Below, in pieces: positions 17,380 to 26,144 of a stretch of 64,000 bases of DNA. The DNA is taken from the NCBI RefSeq assembly GCF_019492055.1, contig NZ_JAICBX010000001.1, positions 806,001-870,000 on the forward strand, read 5' to 3'. The translations under genes and the position numbers were made by a program. The notes beneath the pieces are model-generated. The model had not been told where the DNA came from, made no database searches, and saw only the letters and a program-made list of their open reading frames with translations. Each line of letters begins with the position of its first letter. The stretch's first letter is position 1. The DNA comes from Flavimaribacter sediminis (GTDB lineage Bacteria > Pseudomonadota > Alphaproteobacteria > Rhizobiales > Rhizobiaceae).

Positions 17380-18584
17380 ATGATTCCTTTTGCCAACAAT
17401 TGCTCGATCTCCGAGTCGTCGAGACCCAAAAGGGTATTATAGACATAATTGTTGTCCGCTGCGATGCCTTTGGCGGACCAGCGAATCTGCCCCGGGTTTC
17501 TGCGGAACCGGGGCACGAGGCCCTGCATCCCCACAGTTCCGAAATCCTCGTCATGGACCTGTACGATCGCGCCGCGTGCAATGAACTGCTCGTCTGCGAA
17601 AATTTGGTCGATGGAATAGATCGGGGCAAGCGTCCCTCCTGTGGCGCGGAAAGCGGCAACAGCCTCGTCCTGGGTGTGGGAGGCAATCCAGCCGCCAAAG
17701 ACGCGATCCAGTTCTTCGACGTTGGCCACACGAGAGGTGTTGTCGCAAAATCTCGGATCGTCGATCAAATCCGGGCGTCCGATAGCGCGCGCGTTGTTTG
17801 CGAACGTGCGCGCGGTGCTGCCCGCCACTGTCACATAGCGTTTGTCGGAGGTGAGATAGACATCGGATGGCGCCGAATAGGCATTGCGGTTGCCTGCCCG
17901 TTCACGCACCACGCCCAGCTGATCGTATTCGATCGCGAGCACCTCGATGATGCGAAGCAACGCCTCGGTCAGGGAGAGGTCGATCTCTTCGCCCTGCTGG
18001 TCCCCCTGCGCCACACGCCATAGCGCGGCCATGACCGCGAAAGCTCCGAACAGGCCTCCTATCGGATCGCCGATCGGATAGCCGGTGTGCATCGGCGGTC
18101 TGTCGGCGTCGCCGGAGATTGCGGTGAGGCCTCCCATGGCCTCGAAGATGCGAGCCAGACCCGACATCTCCCGGTAAGGGCCGTCCTGTCCGAACCCGCT
18201 GAGACGCAGGACCACGAGCTTCGGGTTCGCCTTCCACAGCGTATCGACATCCAGCCCCCACCGATCCAGGGTTCCGGGACGAAAATTTTCGACCAGCACA
18301 TCGCTTTGCGCGACAAGTCGCAGAAACAACTCCTTGGCTTCTTCCCGGCGCAGGTCGAGGGTTCCGAAATACTTGCCACGGTTCGTGACCTTCCACCACA
18401 GCGACTTGCCCTCCTTGAGCGGGGGAAACCCGCGCAATCCGTCGCCGACGCCCGGAAGCTCCAGCTTTACGACCTCCGCACCGAAATCGGCCATCATCGT
18501 CGCGGCCATCGGGCCTGCTATGATCGTGGCTATGTCCAGCACGCGAAGACCCGCGAGCGGACCCTTACCCAAGGTATCCGTCAC
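17376..18584 (-). CDS. CaiB/BaiF (class III) CoA-transferase
   Basis: The 402-residue length and the N-terminus (GLRVLDIATIIAGPMAATMMADFGAEVVKLE) are typical of formyl-CoA transferase-like proteins. Asp173 in YPIGDPIGG corresponds to the catalytic aspartate that carries the acyl anhydride intermediate. The enzyme moves CoA between carboxylic acids, without ATP. Next to an importer and two hydratases it would activate the imported acid. Its promoter is in the 126-base region shared with the divergent SDR remnant gene. Confidence 0.88.
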   Translation of the reverse strand: MTDTLGKGPLAGLRVLDIATIIAGPMAATMMADFGAEVVKLELPGVGDGLRGFPPLKEGKSLWWKVTNRGKYFGTLDLRREEAKELFLRLVAQSDVLVENFRPGTLDRWGLDVDTLWKANPKLVVLRLSGFGQDGPYREMSGLARIFEAMGGLTAISGDADRPPMHTGYPIGDPIGGLFGAFAVMAALWRVAQGDQQGEEIDLSLTEALLRIIEVLAIEYDQLGVVRERAGNRNAYSAPSDVYLTSDKRYVTVAGSTARTFANNARAIGRPDLIDDPRFCDNTSRVANVEELDRVFGGWIASHTQDEAVAAFRATGGTLAPIYSIDQIFADEQFIARGAIVQVHDEDFGTVGMQGLVPRFRRNPGQIRWSAKGIAADNNYVYNTLLGLDDSEIEQLLAKGII

Positions 18585-18647
18585 TTCTCAACTCCCTCAT
18601 CTCTCAAATTCAACTATCATATCGTTCTTATAATTCAAATTATTTTG

Positions 18648-18664
18648 TATATTGATCTAATATA
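18648..18664. promoter_or_regulatory. inverted repeat in divergent promoter region, candidate IclR operator
   Basis: TATATT and AATATA flank GATCT in the A+T-rich region between the CoA-transferase gene (left) and the SDR-MaoC-crotonase genes (right). It matches the palindrome at 16451-16468 except for one substitution and one inserted base. Confidence 0.45.
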
Positions 18665-18710
18665 TTGTCCCATCCTATAGTGTGCAAACGTTGGTAAAGA
18701 GGAGGCGCCG

Positions 18711-19079
18711 ATGACCAGCGCTCTGAAAGACAGGGGCGTGCTGATCACGGGGGCAAGCCGGGGAATCGGGCGTCAGATCGCCCTGGCTGCGGCGGAGCAA
18801 GGCGCAGCCGTGGTCGTCGCCGCGAAGTCAGACACTGCTCATGCCAAGCTTCCGGGCGGAATTCACAGTGTGGCGGAAGAGGTTCGCCGGGGTGGCGGGG
18901 TGGCGCTTCCTCTACGGCTGGGCGTGCGCGACGATCAATCGATCGAGGCCGCGATGCGCCCAATCGACAGCGAGTTCGACTGGCTGGACGCCCTCGTCAA
19001 CAACGTTACCGAATTCGACAGACACCGGCACGATGCCGAGGGCAAAATGCTTGCGCTGGACCTCTTCGTCGATGCCTGA
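18711..19079 (+). pseudogene. internally deleted short-chain dehydrogenase (HSDL2-like)
   Basis: The open frame encodes 122 residues. Residues 1-98 are a normal SDR N-terminus: the NAD(P)-binding ITGASRGIGRQIAL, the HSDL2-like AAKSDTAHAKLPGGIHSVAEEV, and DALVNN. The next residues, VTEFDRHRHDAEGKMLALDLFVDA, look like the extreme C-terminus of the same family. The middle, including the Ser-Tyr-Lys catalytic triad, is missing, so roughly 130-160 codons were lost without breaking the frame. A dehydrogenase activity is not expected. The stop overlaps the start of the downstream MaoC gene, so the remnant may still serve in translational coupling. Confidence 0.65.
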
Positions 19080-19539
19080 CCCCGGGGTGAAATACATCCC
19101 GCGCGCAGAGTACGAGGCTCTTGTGGGGCAGGAGATCGGTCTCTCGGACTGGATCACCGTGACGCAGGAGCGGATCAATCAGTTTGCGGCGTGCACCGGT
19201 GATCATCAGTATATCCACACCGATCCAGAGCGTTCCCGGCACGGCCCCTTCGGCAAGACGATCGCGCACGGGTTTCTCACACTCTCCATGATTGCCGAGA
19301 TGATGCAGAAGCTCCCGCGCATCGAGGGTGTCAAGGTGAACGTGAACTACGGCCTCGACAAGGTGCGGTTCATATCTCCAGTACCGGTCGACAGCCGTTT
19401 GAGGGGTCGGTTTACACTTTCCCGTGTGGCGGAGGTTAAACCAGCCGTCATCGAGACCGTGTTCGCGGTCCAGGTGGAAATCGAGGGCAACGAGAAGCCG
19501 GCTCTTGTGACTGACTGGCGGGCTCGAAGATACCTCTGA
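19072..19539 (+). CDS. MaoC-like (R)-enoyl-CoA hydratase, NodN type
   Basis: The 155-residue hot-dog protein carries the hydratase motif FAACTGDHQYIHTDPE, with the Asp/His pair that adds water across an enoyl-CoA double bond. SPFGKT-like and TIAHGFLTLSM segments are typical of the NodN/Rv0130 subgroup. The ATG at 19072 overlaps the end of the SDR remnant by 8 bases. It probably hydrates an unsaturated acyl-CoA formed from the acid that the TRAP system imports. Confidence 0.85.
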   Translation: MPDPGVKYIPRAEYEALVGQEIGLSDWITVTQERINQFAACTGDHQYIHTDPERSRHGPFGKTIAHGFLTLSMIAEMMQKLPRIEGVKVNVNYGLDKVRFISPVPVDSRLRGRFTLSRVAEVKPAVIETVFAVQVEIEGNEKPALVTDWRARRYL

Positions 19540-19574
19540 CCCGGACAGTTTGACTTCAAACGAAAGGAAGCGGC

Positions 19575-20372
19575 GTGACCAACTCATCGACGAGAGTAGT
19601 GTGCGAACAGCGGGGCAGGATCCTGCTTCTGACACTGGACGGCGCCGAGACCCGAAATTCCATCGGCCCCGAGGTCTATCCCGTCCTGCAGACACACATC
19701 GTGAACGCCGAACAGGCCCCCGATATTGGCGCAATTGTCCTGACCGGGGCCAATGGCTTTTTTTCCTCCGGCGGCAACGTCAATGCACTGAAAGCCAGCG
19801 GGGCCGCCACCCTCAGCGAAGCGACCGGCAACACCGACAAGCTGAACGCCCTGATCTTGTCCGTCACCCATAGCTCCATACCCATCATCGCGGCCGTCGA
19901 GGGCGGCGCAGCAGGAGCGGGCTTTTCGCTTTGCCTGGCGTGCGACATGATTGTTGCCAGCGAAGACGCTCATTTTACAGCCGCCTATGTGAGGGTTGGC
20001 CTGAGCCCGGACGGCGGTGCGACGCATTTCCTCACACGCGCCCTTCCGCGCCAGCTCGTCAGCGAAATCTGCATGCTGGGAAGGCCGGTCGCTGCACCCC
20101 GCCTCCACGCTGCAGGTTTGATCAACAGCTGTTGTCCGGCAGGAAAAGCACTGGGTGTGTCGATCGAACTGGCGAACGGGATAACAGCGGGACCGCCACA
20201 AGCAACGAGGAATATCAAGGAACTGATTCGCATTGCCGCTTCAAATGATCTGGCGGGCCAGCTTGCCATCGAAGCCAGTGCGATCAATCGTGCCCGGTTT
20301 GGCGACGAGGCCGCCGAAGGCCTGTCAGCATTTCTCGAAAAAAGAAAAGCGAATTTTCGCCGCAGATTGTAG
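19575..20372 (+). CDS. enoyl-CoA hydratase/isomerase (crotonase family)
   Basis: The GTG at 19575 follows GAAAGGAAG and gives 265 residues. The oxyanion-hole segments are visible (FFSSGGNVNAL and EGGAAGAGFSLCLACDM). The second acidic position is in GLSPDGGATHFL, where an Asp replaces the paired Glu of classic hydratases, as in PaaG-type isomerases. It may therefore isomerise rather than hydrate. It is the last gene of the SDR-MaoC-crotonase run and converges on the azoreductase gene. Confidence 0.82.
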   Translation: MTNSSTRVVCEQRGRILLLTLDGAETRNSIGPEVYPVLQTHIVNAEQAPDIGAIVLTGANGFFSSGGNVNALKASGAATLSEATGNTDKLNALILSVTHSSIPIIAAVEGGAAGAGFSLCLACDMIVASEDAHFTAAYVRVGLSPDGGATHFLTRALPRQLVSEICMLGRPVAAPRLHAAGLINSCCPAGKALGVSIELANGITAGPPQATRNIKELIRIAASNDLAGQLAIEASAINRARFGDEAAEGLSAFLEKRKANFRRRL

Positions 20373-20425
20373 GCGCGCAAAACCCCAAGCATAGAAAGAC
20401 AAACCAGACGCCTGCTGGCGCCAGT

Positions 20426-21043
20426 TCAAGCCAAAGCCTTCTCTCTATGCCGCATATCGAGTCTGCCCACGAAGTCTTCCATGCTGGTTTCGCCCAGGTC
20501 GACATTTTTGGCACCGCCGCCAGCGACGACCGCGATATCCACAAAGCCGAGCACATTCAGGATCATTGTGAGATATTGAGTGGCGATGTCACGGTCCCTG
20601 ATCGGCGAACTCTCACCATATTCGCCGCCCGAGGCGATCAGCAATGTAGCCGATTTTCCGGTAACCAGGCCGCTGCCATCGAACCCGAGGGTCAAGCCCT
20701 TGCGCACGATATGGTCGACCCACGCCTTGAGCGCGGCGGGAATGTTGTAGTTATAGACCGGAGTTGCGATGACAAGTTCGTCGCACTCCAGGAGTTCCCG
20801 AACCAGCGTATCGGAAAGCCCCAACTGTGCCTTCATCTCCGCCGTCTGTGCATCGGGCGGAGTGAAATAGGCGGCAAGCCAAGGCATCGTGACCTGGGGG
20901 AGGGTCTCTTCGGCCAGGTCGCGACGGATGATCTTGCCGTTCGGGTTCAGCGCCTGCCATTCCGCAAGGTAGCGTTGCGTCATGTTGCGCGACACCGAGG
21001 CGTTACCGCGAGGGCTGGTTTCAACGACGAGAAGTCTGGTCAT
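20426..21043 (-). CDS. azoR: FMN-dependent NADH-azoreductase (AzoR family)
   Basis: From the ATG at 21043 (AAGGAATGTGAC upstream) the 205-residue flavodoxin-like protein begins [20 protein letters not shown], the FMN phosphate-binding region. The conserved [17 protein letters not shown] and GGEYGESSP segments identify the AzoR/NQO-like family. These enzymes reduce quinones and azo compounds with two electrons from NADH and protect against electrophiles. The divergent LysR gene 96 bases away is the likely regulator, a common arrangement for this family. Confidence 0.88.
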   Translation of the reverse strand: MTRLLVVETSPRGNASVSRNMTQRYLAEWQALNPNGKIIRRDLAEETLPQVTMPWLAAYFTPPDAQTAEMKAQLGLSDTLVRELLECDELVIATPVYNYNIPAALKAWVDHIVRKGLTLGFDGSGLVTGKSATLLIASGGEYGESSPIRDRDIATQYLTMILNVLGFVDIAVVAGGGAKNVDLGETSMEDFVGRLDMRHREKALA

Positions 21044-21129
21044 GTCACATTCCTTTTCCTTATGGGAGCGTGACAAGAGGATAGGACTTCCGGCCATCCA
21101 GCGGGAGTGATATAATTCCGATGATTTCC

Positions 21130-21144
21130 ATCACATCAGGTGAT
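21130..21144. promoter_or_regulatory. inverted repeat in azoR-LysR divergent region
   Basis: ATCAC and GTGAT flank a 5-base spacer at 21130-21144. The repeat is a candidate LysR site. TATAAT at 21111-21116 on the plus strand could be the -10 element for the LysR gene. The repeat overlaps the first possible start codon (GTG at 21140), so the true start may be the TTG at 21149. Confidence 0.3.
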
Positions 21145-22048
21145 AGTTTTGATTTCATCGCTGAGCCTTGATCAACTGCGCGTGCTGGTCGCGATCGCCG
21201 ACACCGGCAGTTTTTCCGCCGCCGGCCGCAAACTGGCACGGGTGCAGTCCGCCATCAGCCAAACCGTCGCTACGCTGGAAGCGACCCAGGGAGTTAGGCT
21301 TTTCGACCGCAGCGGTCACCGCCCGCAGCTCACGGACACGGGCCGGATATTGGTGCAGCAAGCGCGGATCGTGCTGGCGAGCGCTGCGCGTTTTGAGTCC
21401 GTGGCCGCGGGATCCCGTCAGGGGATGGAGGCGGAACTGGCCCTCGCCATCGATCCGCTGGTCCCCACAGCACCTTTGATCGGAAGTCTTCGCGCGCTGC
21501 ATAAGACCCATCCGCAATTGCAGATCAGCTTTTTCACCGAAGGGCTTGGAGGCGCGCTCCGTCGTTTGCGGGCAGGCGACGTGTCGCTTGCCCTTTGCCT
21601 GCTCCTGCCCGACGTGCCGGAGGATGTGACGGCGACGCCACTTACCCGGATCAACCTCTTGCCAGTGGCGTCAGCAGATCATCCGCTGGCGACGCTGGAC
21701 CGTCCGGCGGGCCGTGTCGATCTGGAGACCCATGTCCAGCTTGTTCTCTCCGACCCGGCGAGCCGGGATGAACCGAACTACGGGCTGACCGGATCGGCTC
21801 CGTGGCGGTTCGTCGATCTTGGACGGCGCATGGATTTCCTTCTCGCCGGATTTGGCTGGTGCCGGATGCCGGAGCATCTTGTGAAAGAGCACCTGAACGG
21901 GGGCAGATTGGTCAGGCTCACGCTTGATGACGACACGAGAGGCAATCCAGATCCGTTGACGATTTACGCGGCACATCTCGCCGACCGCGTGCCTGGCCCG
22001 GCGGGCCGCTGGCTTTTGAGCGACTTGGCGGCGGGACTGGCAAGCTGA
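21140..22048 (+). CDS. LysR-family transcriptional regulator
   Basis: The product of about 300 residues has the LysR winged helix at its N-terminus (SLDQLRVLVAIADTGSFSAAGRKLARVQSAISQTVATLE) and a periplasmic-binding-like effector domain from about residue 95. It is transcribed divergently from azoR and most likely controls it, perhaps in response to quinones or other electrophiles. Start choice is between GTG 21140 and TTG 21149. Confidence 0.88.
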   Translation: MIVLISSLSLDQLRVLVAIADTGSFSAAGRKLARVQSAISQTVATLEATQGVRLFDRSGHRPQLTDTGRILVQQARIVLASAARFESVAAGSRQGMEAELALAIDPLVPTAPLIGSLRALHKTHPQLQISFFTEGLGGALRRLRAGDVSLALCLLLPDVPEDVTATPLTRINLLPVASADHPLATLDRPAGRVDLETHVQLVLSDPASRDEPNYGLTGSAPWRFVDLGRRMDFLLAGFGWCRMPEHLVKEHLNGGRLVRLTLDDDTRGNPDPLTIYAAHLADRVPGPAGRWLLSDLAAGLAS

Positions 22049-22212
22049 ACTGGTGTCTCGCCCGACCTTGCCCAGGCGGCCCTGGCGCCAAAGGCAATGT
22101 CAACGGTGTCGGGTCGGGCGGAAAGTCCCACGACACTGGCGCTTAAGCTCGAGCAGGCCAGATGTCACCGAGAACATACTATAGGCGTGCTCCAGATCAG
22201 GCTGACAAATTT

Positions 22213-22860
22213 CTAAAAGTCTTCACGACCAACACTGGCGACTTCAGGGTGTTTCTTCAGACCATTCTCAATAAAGGTCGTGAACTCCTGCTTGACCTGA
22301 AGCGTCTTCGCATCGGAAGTGTTTCTGTGCCAGAACGGAATCCAATTCAGTGCACCAAAGATTGCGGCCGTTGTAAGCGCCGGGCTGCATTCCCTGATTG
22401 TGCCATCGGCAATACCCTCGGTTATCAATTCGCGGACTCGGTGATCAAGTCGCGCCTTGGCTTTGCGCAGGTAATCGCTTCGCTCGCGCGTCATGGAACT
22501 GTCGGGGATCAGCACGAGGCAGGCGCCAAAATCGGAATTCACCCATTCGGTGTATTCACCCACAAGCGATGAAATACGTTCCAGCACGGGCACCGAACGG
22601 TCCAGGCTTCGGTCAATAATATCCTCGACAAAACGCAGGCCTTGCCGGTGACAGTCAAAGAGGATCTCGTCCTTGCTGTCGAAATAGTAGTAGAGCGCGC
22701 GTTTGGTTACATTGAGCGCGCTGGCGATATCGTCCAGCGATGTCTTGTCGTAGCCCTTCTCGATAAAAAGCTTCGCGCCTGCCGCCAGCACTGCCTGTTG
22801 CTTTCGATGGCGTTGTTCCTCGCGACCGGCAACGGCATTGTTCCAGCGTTTACTGCTCAT
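22213..22860 (-). CDS. TetR/AcrR-family repressor
   Basis: The 215-residue regulator has an N-terminal HTH (about 25-65; TSLDDIASALNVTKRALYYYFDSKDEIL) and a helical ligand domain. It is divergent from the thiolase-MaoC-Liv-ligase operon, with 364 bases between the starts. TetR repressors of this type commonly control fatty-acid or acyl-CoA catabolism and sense an acyl-CoA, which fits the adjacent genes. Confidence 0.88.
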   Translation of the reverse strand: MSSKRWNNAVAGREEQRHRKQQAVLAAGAKLFIEKGYDKTSLDDIASALNVTKRALYYYFDSKDEILFDCHRQGLRFVEDIIDRSLDRSVPVLERISSLVGEYTEWVNSDFGACLVLIPDSSMTRERSDYLRKAKARLDHRVRELITEGIADGTIRECSPALTTAAIFGALNWIPFWHRNTSDAKTLQVKQEFTTFIENGLKKHPEVASVGREDF

Positions 22861-23079
22861 GGGTACTCCAGATTAGTCGTCGATTCGAACTCAATGCCGC
22901 ACAAGGTACACGCATGGCAATAGGGTTTTCAATCGGGGTGTAGTTGTTTCGCCTCAAATGCCAGCTGCAGTAACTGCCTGTGCAACCAATTTTTTTCCAG
23001 GGGTGGAAAAGGCATGGGCTCATATTGCGCATGTGGTGGCTGACGCTGCGACAGACGAAAATTGCATCTTTGGAGAGTT

Positions 23080-23135
23080 TTTTCACCGTGAGTGAAAATT
23101 TTCTTGACACCTGACGAGGTAGACCCATAGTTTCA
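23080..23135 (+). promoter_or_regulatory. promoter and candidate TetR operator for the acyl-CoA operon
   Basis: TTTTCAC and GTGAAAA flank CGTGA at 23080-23098. Directly after this come TTGACA (23104-23109) and, 17-18 bases on, ATAGTT/TAGTTT as a -10 element. The thiolase gene starts about 95 bases downstream. The inverted repeat touching the -35 box is a plausible TetR binding site. Confidence 0.5.
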
Positions 23136-23224
23136 ACCCTGATGAGAGTGAACAAGTGCTGATTTTAACGGCACAGCGTTCTCGCCACGGGTCATCAGCG
23201 CTCGCGGCAAAGGGAGGATTGAGC

Positions 23225-24409
23225 ATGACTGAAAACGTCTTTGTTGCCGGCGTCGGAATGACGAAATTCGTCAAGCCGGGCGACCATGAACGTTATACGG
23301 TTGCGGGCGAGAAGGCGGTGCGGTCCGCGCTTGAGGATGCCGGTCTGGAATATAACAAGATCCAGCAGGCTTATGCCGGCTACGTCTTCGGTGACAGCAC
23401 CTGCGGACAGAACGTCCTCTACAAAGTCGGTATGTCGGGCATTCCCGTCATCAATGTAAATAACAACTGTTCCACCGGTTCATCGGCGCTCTTTCTGGCC
23501 CGGCAGGCAGTTCAGTCTGGCGTTGTGGATTGCGCGCTGGCGCTCGGTTTTGAGACCATGCGGCCCGGGGCTATCCAGGAGGTATGGACCGACCGGCCCA
23601 GCCCGTTTCATGCCTTCGATGTCGAGACGGACGCGCTGGTCGGCCAGTCGGAGATTCCCTTCGCGCTGCGCTATTTCGGCGGGGCCGGCAAGAGCCATAT
23701 GGAGAAATACGGCACCACGCTTGAGGATTTTGCGAAAATCCGCGCCAAGGCCAGCCGCCATGCGGTGAACAACCCGCTGGCACTTTTCCGCAGCGAGATG
23801 AGTGTCGAGGATGTGCTGGGCGCGCAGGTGATCTGGCCAGAGGTGATGACGCGGCCGATGGCCTGCCCGCCTACATGCGGGGCTGCGGCCGCCGTGCTGG
23901 TGAGCGAGGAATTTGCCAGGAAGCATGGCCTTTCCGACGCTGTGGCGATCACCGGTCAGGCCATGATGACCGATATGCAGTCGACCTTTGAAGCGCACGA
24001 CATGATGCAGGTGGTGGGCTACGATATGACCCGCGCGACAGCGCGGACCGTTTACGAGCAGGCGGGTATCGGACCCGACGATGTGGATGTCGTCGAGTTG
24101 CATGACTGTTTCGCCCACAATGAACTCATTACCTATGAGGGACTTGGTCTTTGTCCTGAGGGCGGGGCGCAAAAGTTCATTGCTGATGGTGACAATACCT
24201 ATGGCGGAAAGACGGTGACCAATCCATCCGGCGGTCTGCTTTCGAAGGGACATCCGCTCGGGGCTACCGGATTGGCGCAGTGCTACGAACTGACCCAGCA
24301 GTTGCGCGGCACGGCGGGCGCACGGCAAGTCGAAGGTGCAAGAACAGCGCTGCAACACAATCTCGGTCTTGGCGGCGCCTGCGTCGTGACGATGTATCAG
24401 GTCCATTGA
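23225..24409 (+). CDS. thiolase-like protein, SCP-x/Ltp (lipid-transfer) type
   Basis: The ATG at 23225 has GGGAGG 7 bases upstream and gives 394 residues. Cys82 in NNNCSTGSSALFLA is the nucleophile. HDCFAHNELITYEGLG and SKGHPLGATGLAQ carry the catalytic His residues. This subgroup contains SCP-x thiolases that cleave branched 3-ketoacyl-CoAs, and Ltp2-type aldolases that need a DUF35 partner. No DUF35 gene is visible here, which favours a thiolase role. It heads the operon. Confidence 0.85.
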   Translation: MTENVFVAGVGMTKFVKPGDHERYTVAGEKAVRSALEDAGLEYNKIQQAYAGYVFGDSTCGQNVLYKVGMSGIPVINVNNNCSTGSSALFLARQAVQSGVVDCALALGFETMRPGAIQEVWTDRPSPFHAFDVETDALVGQSEIPFALRYFGGAGKSHMEKYGTTLEDFAKIRAKASRHAVNNPLALFRSEMSVEDVLGAQVIWPEVMTRPMACPPTCGAAAAVLVSEEFARKHGLSDAVAITGQAMMTDMQSTFEAHDMMQVVGYDMTRATARTVYEQAGIGPDDVDVVELHDCFAHNELITYEGLGLCPEGGAQKFIADGDNTYGGKTVTNPSGGLLSKGHPLGATGLAQCYELTQQLRGTAGARQVEGARTALQHNLGLGGACVVTMYQVH

Positions 24410-24416
24410 GGCAGAG

Positions 24417-24857
24417 ATGATTGATCGCAAGCATGTCGGGCTCGAGCTCGATCCGCTCACCGTAGAGGTGGAGAAGGGCCGTTTGCGCTTCTTTGCCAAG
24501 GTCACCGGTCAAAGCGATCCGGTTTACGTGGATGAGGATGCGGCCAAGGCGGCTGGCTACAGGTCGCTGCTTGCACCGCCGACCTTCCTGTTCTCCCTGG
24601 AACTGGAAAACCCGGAGCCGTTCAAGTTGTTCGAAATTCTGGGTGTCGATTTGAACCGCATTCTGCACGGCGAACAAGCTTTCAGCTACGAACGACCCGT
24701 TTGTGCGGGCGATACGATCACCTTGCGCCAGAGGGTGATGGACATTTTTGACAAGAAAGACGGTGCGTTGGAATTCATCGTGGCAAACACCACCGCCACG
24801 AACCAAAGGGGCGAGAAGGTCGGCTCTGCCACCAAAACTGTCGTGGTGAGGAACTGA
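24417..24857 (+). CDS. MaoC N-terminal-type (FAS1-like) dehydratase subunit
   Basis: The 146-residue hot-dog protein (FFAKVTGQSDPVYVDEDAAKAAGYRSLLAPPTFLFSL) belongs to the MaoC_dehydrat_N / FAS1-DH type. It lacks the GDHNPIH catalytic motif found in the next gene product. In mycobacterial HadAB and in steroid ChsH1-ChsH2, such a non-catalytic partner pairs with a catalytic MaoC subunit to make a wider acyl pocket. The genes are separated by only 3 bases, which supports a heteromer. Confidence 0.8.
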   Translation: MIDRKHVGLELDPLTVEVEKGRLRFFAKVTGQSDPVYVDEDAAKAAGYRSLLAPPTFLFSLELENPEPFKLFEILGVDLNRILHGEQAFSYERPVCAGDTITLRQRVMDIFDKKDGALEFIVANTTATNQRGEKVGSATKTVVVRN

Positions 24858-24860
24858 GTC

Positions 24861-25283
24861 ATGAGCGCAATCACCCAGGACAGCTTGAATGTCGGCGACG
24901 AGCTTCCGCCACTGACAATGCCAGAAATCACCCGGACAACGTTGGCGCTCTTTGCGGGTGCGAGTGGGGATCACAACCCGATCCATATCGACATCGATGT
25001 GGCCAGGAAGGCCGGAATGACCGACGTTTTTGCGCAGGGCATGCTGCCGATGGCTTATCTCGGGCGCTTTTTGACAGACTGGGCGCCGCAGGCTTCGCTA
25101 CGCCAGTTTTCCAGCCGTTTCACCGCTATCACTGATCTTGGCGACCGGATCACCTGCACCGGAAAGGTCGTGGAGAAACTGGAGCGTGATGGCGAGAAGC
25201 TGGTGAGGCTCGAACTGACGGCCGCAAATCAGTCGGGCGATACCAAACTTGCCGGTGAAGCGCTCGTCGCTCTGGACGCATAA
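24861..25283 (+). CDS. MaoC-like enoyl-CoA hydratase, catalytic subunit
   Basis: The 140-residue product has the full hydratase-2 motif FAGASGDHNPIHID (Asp37, His42), followed by GMLPMAYLGRFL. It should add water to a 2-enoyl-CoA. Its partner is probably the FAS1-like subunit encoded 3 bases upstream; together they would accept a bulky or branched acyl-CoA. Confidence 0.85.
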   Translation: MSAITQDSLNVGDELPPLTMPEITRTTLALFAGASGDHNPIHIDIDVARKAGMTDVFAQGMLPMAYLGRFLTDWAPQASLRQFSSRFTAITDLGDRITCTGKVVEKLERDGEKLVRLELTAANQSGDTKLAGEALVALDA

Positions 25284-25297
25284 ATAAGGATTGGAAC

Positions 25298-26122
25298 ATG
25301 GGTAGACTCGACAGCAAGGTGGCTTACGTGACTGGCGGCGGACGCGGAATCGGCCGTGCTGTCTGCCTGAAACTCGCTGCCGACGGTGCGCGCGTTGTGG
25401 TCAACGACCTGGATGCAGAACCCGCAAACAACGTCGTCGAAGAAATCCAAGCTGCAGGCGGCCAGGCGGTTGCCGTCCCCGGGAGCGTAACGGAACCTTC
25501 CTTCGGCGATGATTTCATCAAGGCCGGCCTCGATGCGTTCGGCGGCATGGATATCATCGTGAACAACGCCGGCTATACCTGGGATGCGATGATCCAAAAG
25601 ATGCCGGACGACCAGTTCGACGCGATGATCGACGTTCACCTGAAAGCGCCTTTCCGCATCCTGCGCGCTGCTTCTCGTTTTATTATCCCTGCTGCGAAAC
25701 AGGAAGCGGAAGCGGGTCATCCTGTTATCCGCAAGGTGGTCAACATCTCCTCCGTCGCAGGCACCGGCGGCAATGCCGGACAGGCGAATTACTCCTCAGC
25801 GAAATCCGCCGTACTCGGCTTTACCAAATCGCTCGCCAAGGAGTGGGGCCGATACAATGTCAATGTCAATTGTGTGGCGTTCGGGCTGATCTCGACCCGC
25901 CTTACGGAAGGCTCGGACGAAAAGAAAACGATCAGCGTCGAGGGCCGCCAAATCGGTGTGGGGCTGCCCACCAAAGTCAAGGCGGGCTTCGAGGCGATGA
26001 TCCCGATGGGCCGTGCCGGCACGGTGGACGAAGCCGCAGGCGGCGTCTGGCTGTTTTGTGTTCCGGAGTCGAACTACGTCTCAGGCCAGACTCTTGTGGT
26101 CGGCGGCGGCTTTTCGCTCTGA
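25298..26122 (+). CDS. short-chain dehydrogenase (3-hydroxyacyl-CoA dehydrogenase-like)
   Basis: The 274-residue SDR has the cofactor motif VTGGGRGIGRAVCL, NNAGYTWD, and the catalytic Ser...Tyr-x-x-x-Lys in NISSVAGTGGNAGQANYSSAKSA. It is intact, unlike the SDR remnant at 18.7 kb. Placed between the hydratase pair and the transporter genes, it most likely oxidises the 3-hydroxyacyl-CoA to the 3-ketoacyl-CoA that the thiolase cleaves. Confidence 0.85.
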   Translation: MGRLDSKVAYVTGGGRGIGRAVCLKLAADGARVVVNDLDAEPANNVVEEIQAAGGQAVAVPGSVTEPSFGDDFIKAGLDAFGGMDIIVNNAGYTWDAMIQKMPDDQFDAMIDVHLKAPFRILRAASRFIIPAAKQEAEAGHPVIRKVVNISSVAGTGGNAGQANYSSAKSAVLGFTKSLAKEWGRYNVNVNCVAFGLISTRLTEGSDEKKTISVEGRQIGVGLPTKVKAGFEAMIPMGRAGTVDEAAGGVWLFCVPESNYVSGQTLVVGGGFSL

Positions 26123-26144
26123 GGGATAAAGTGGGGGAGGAGAA

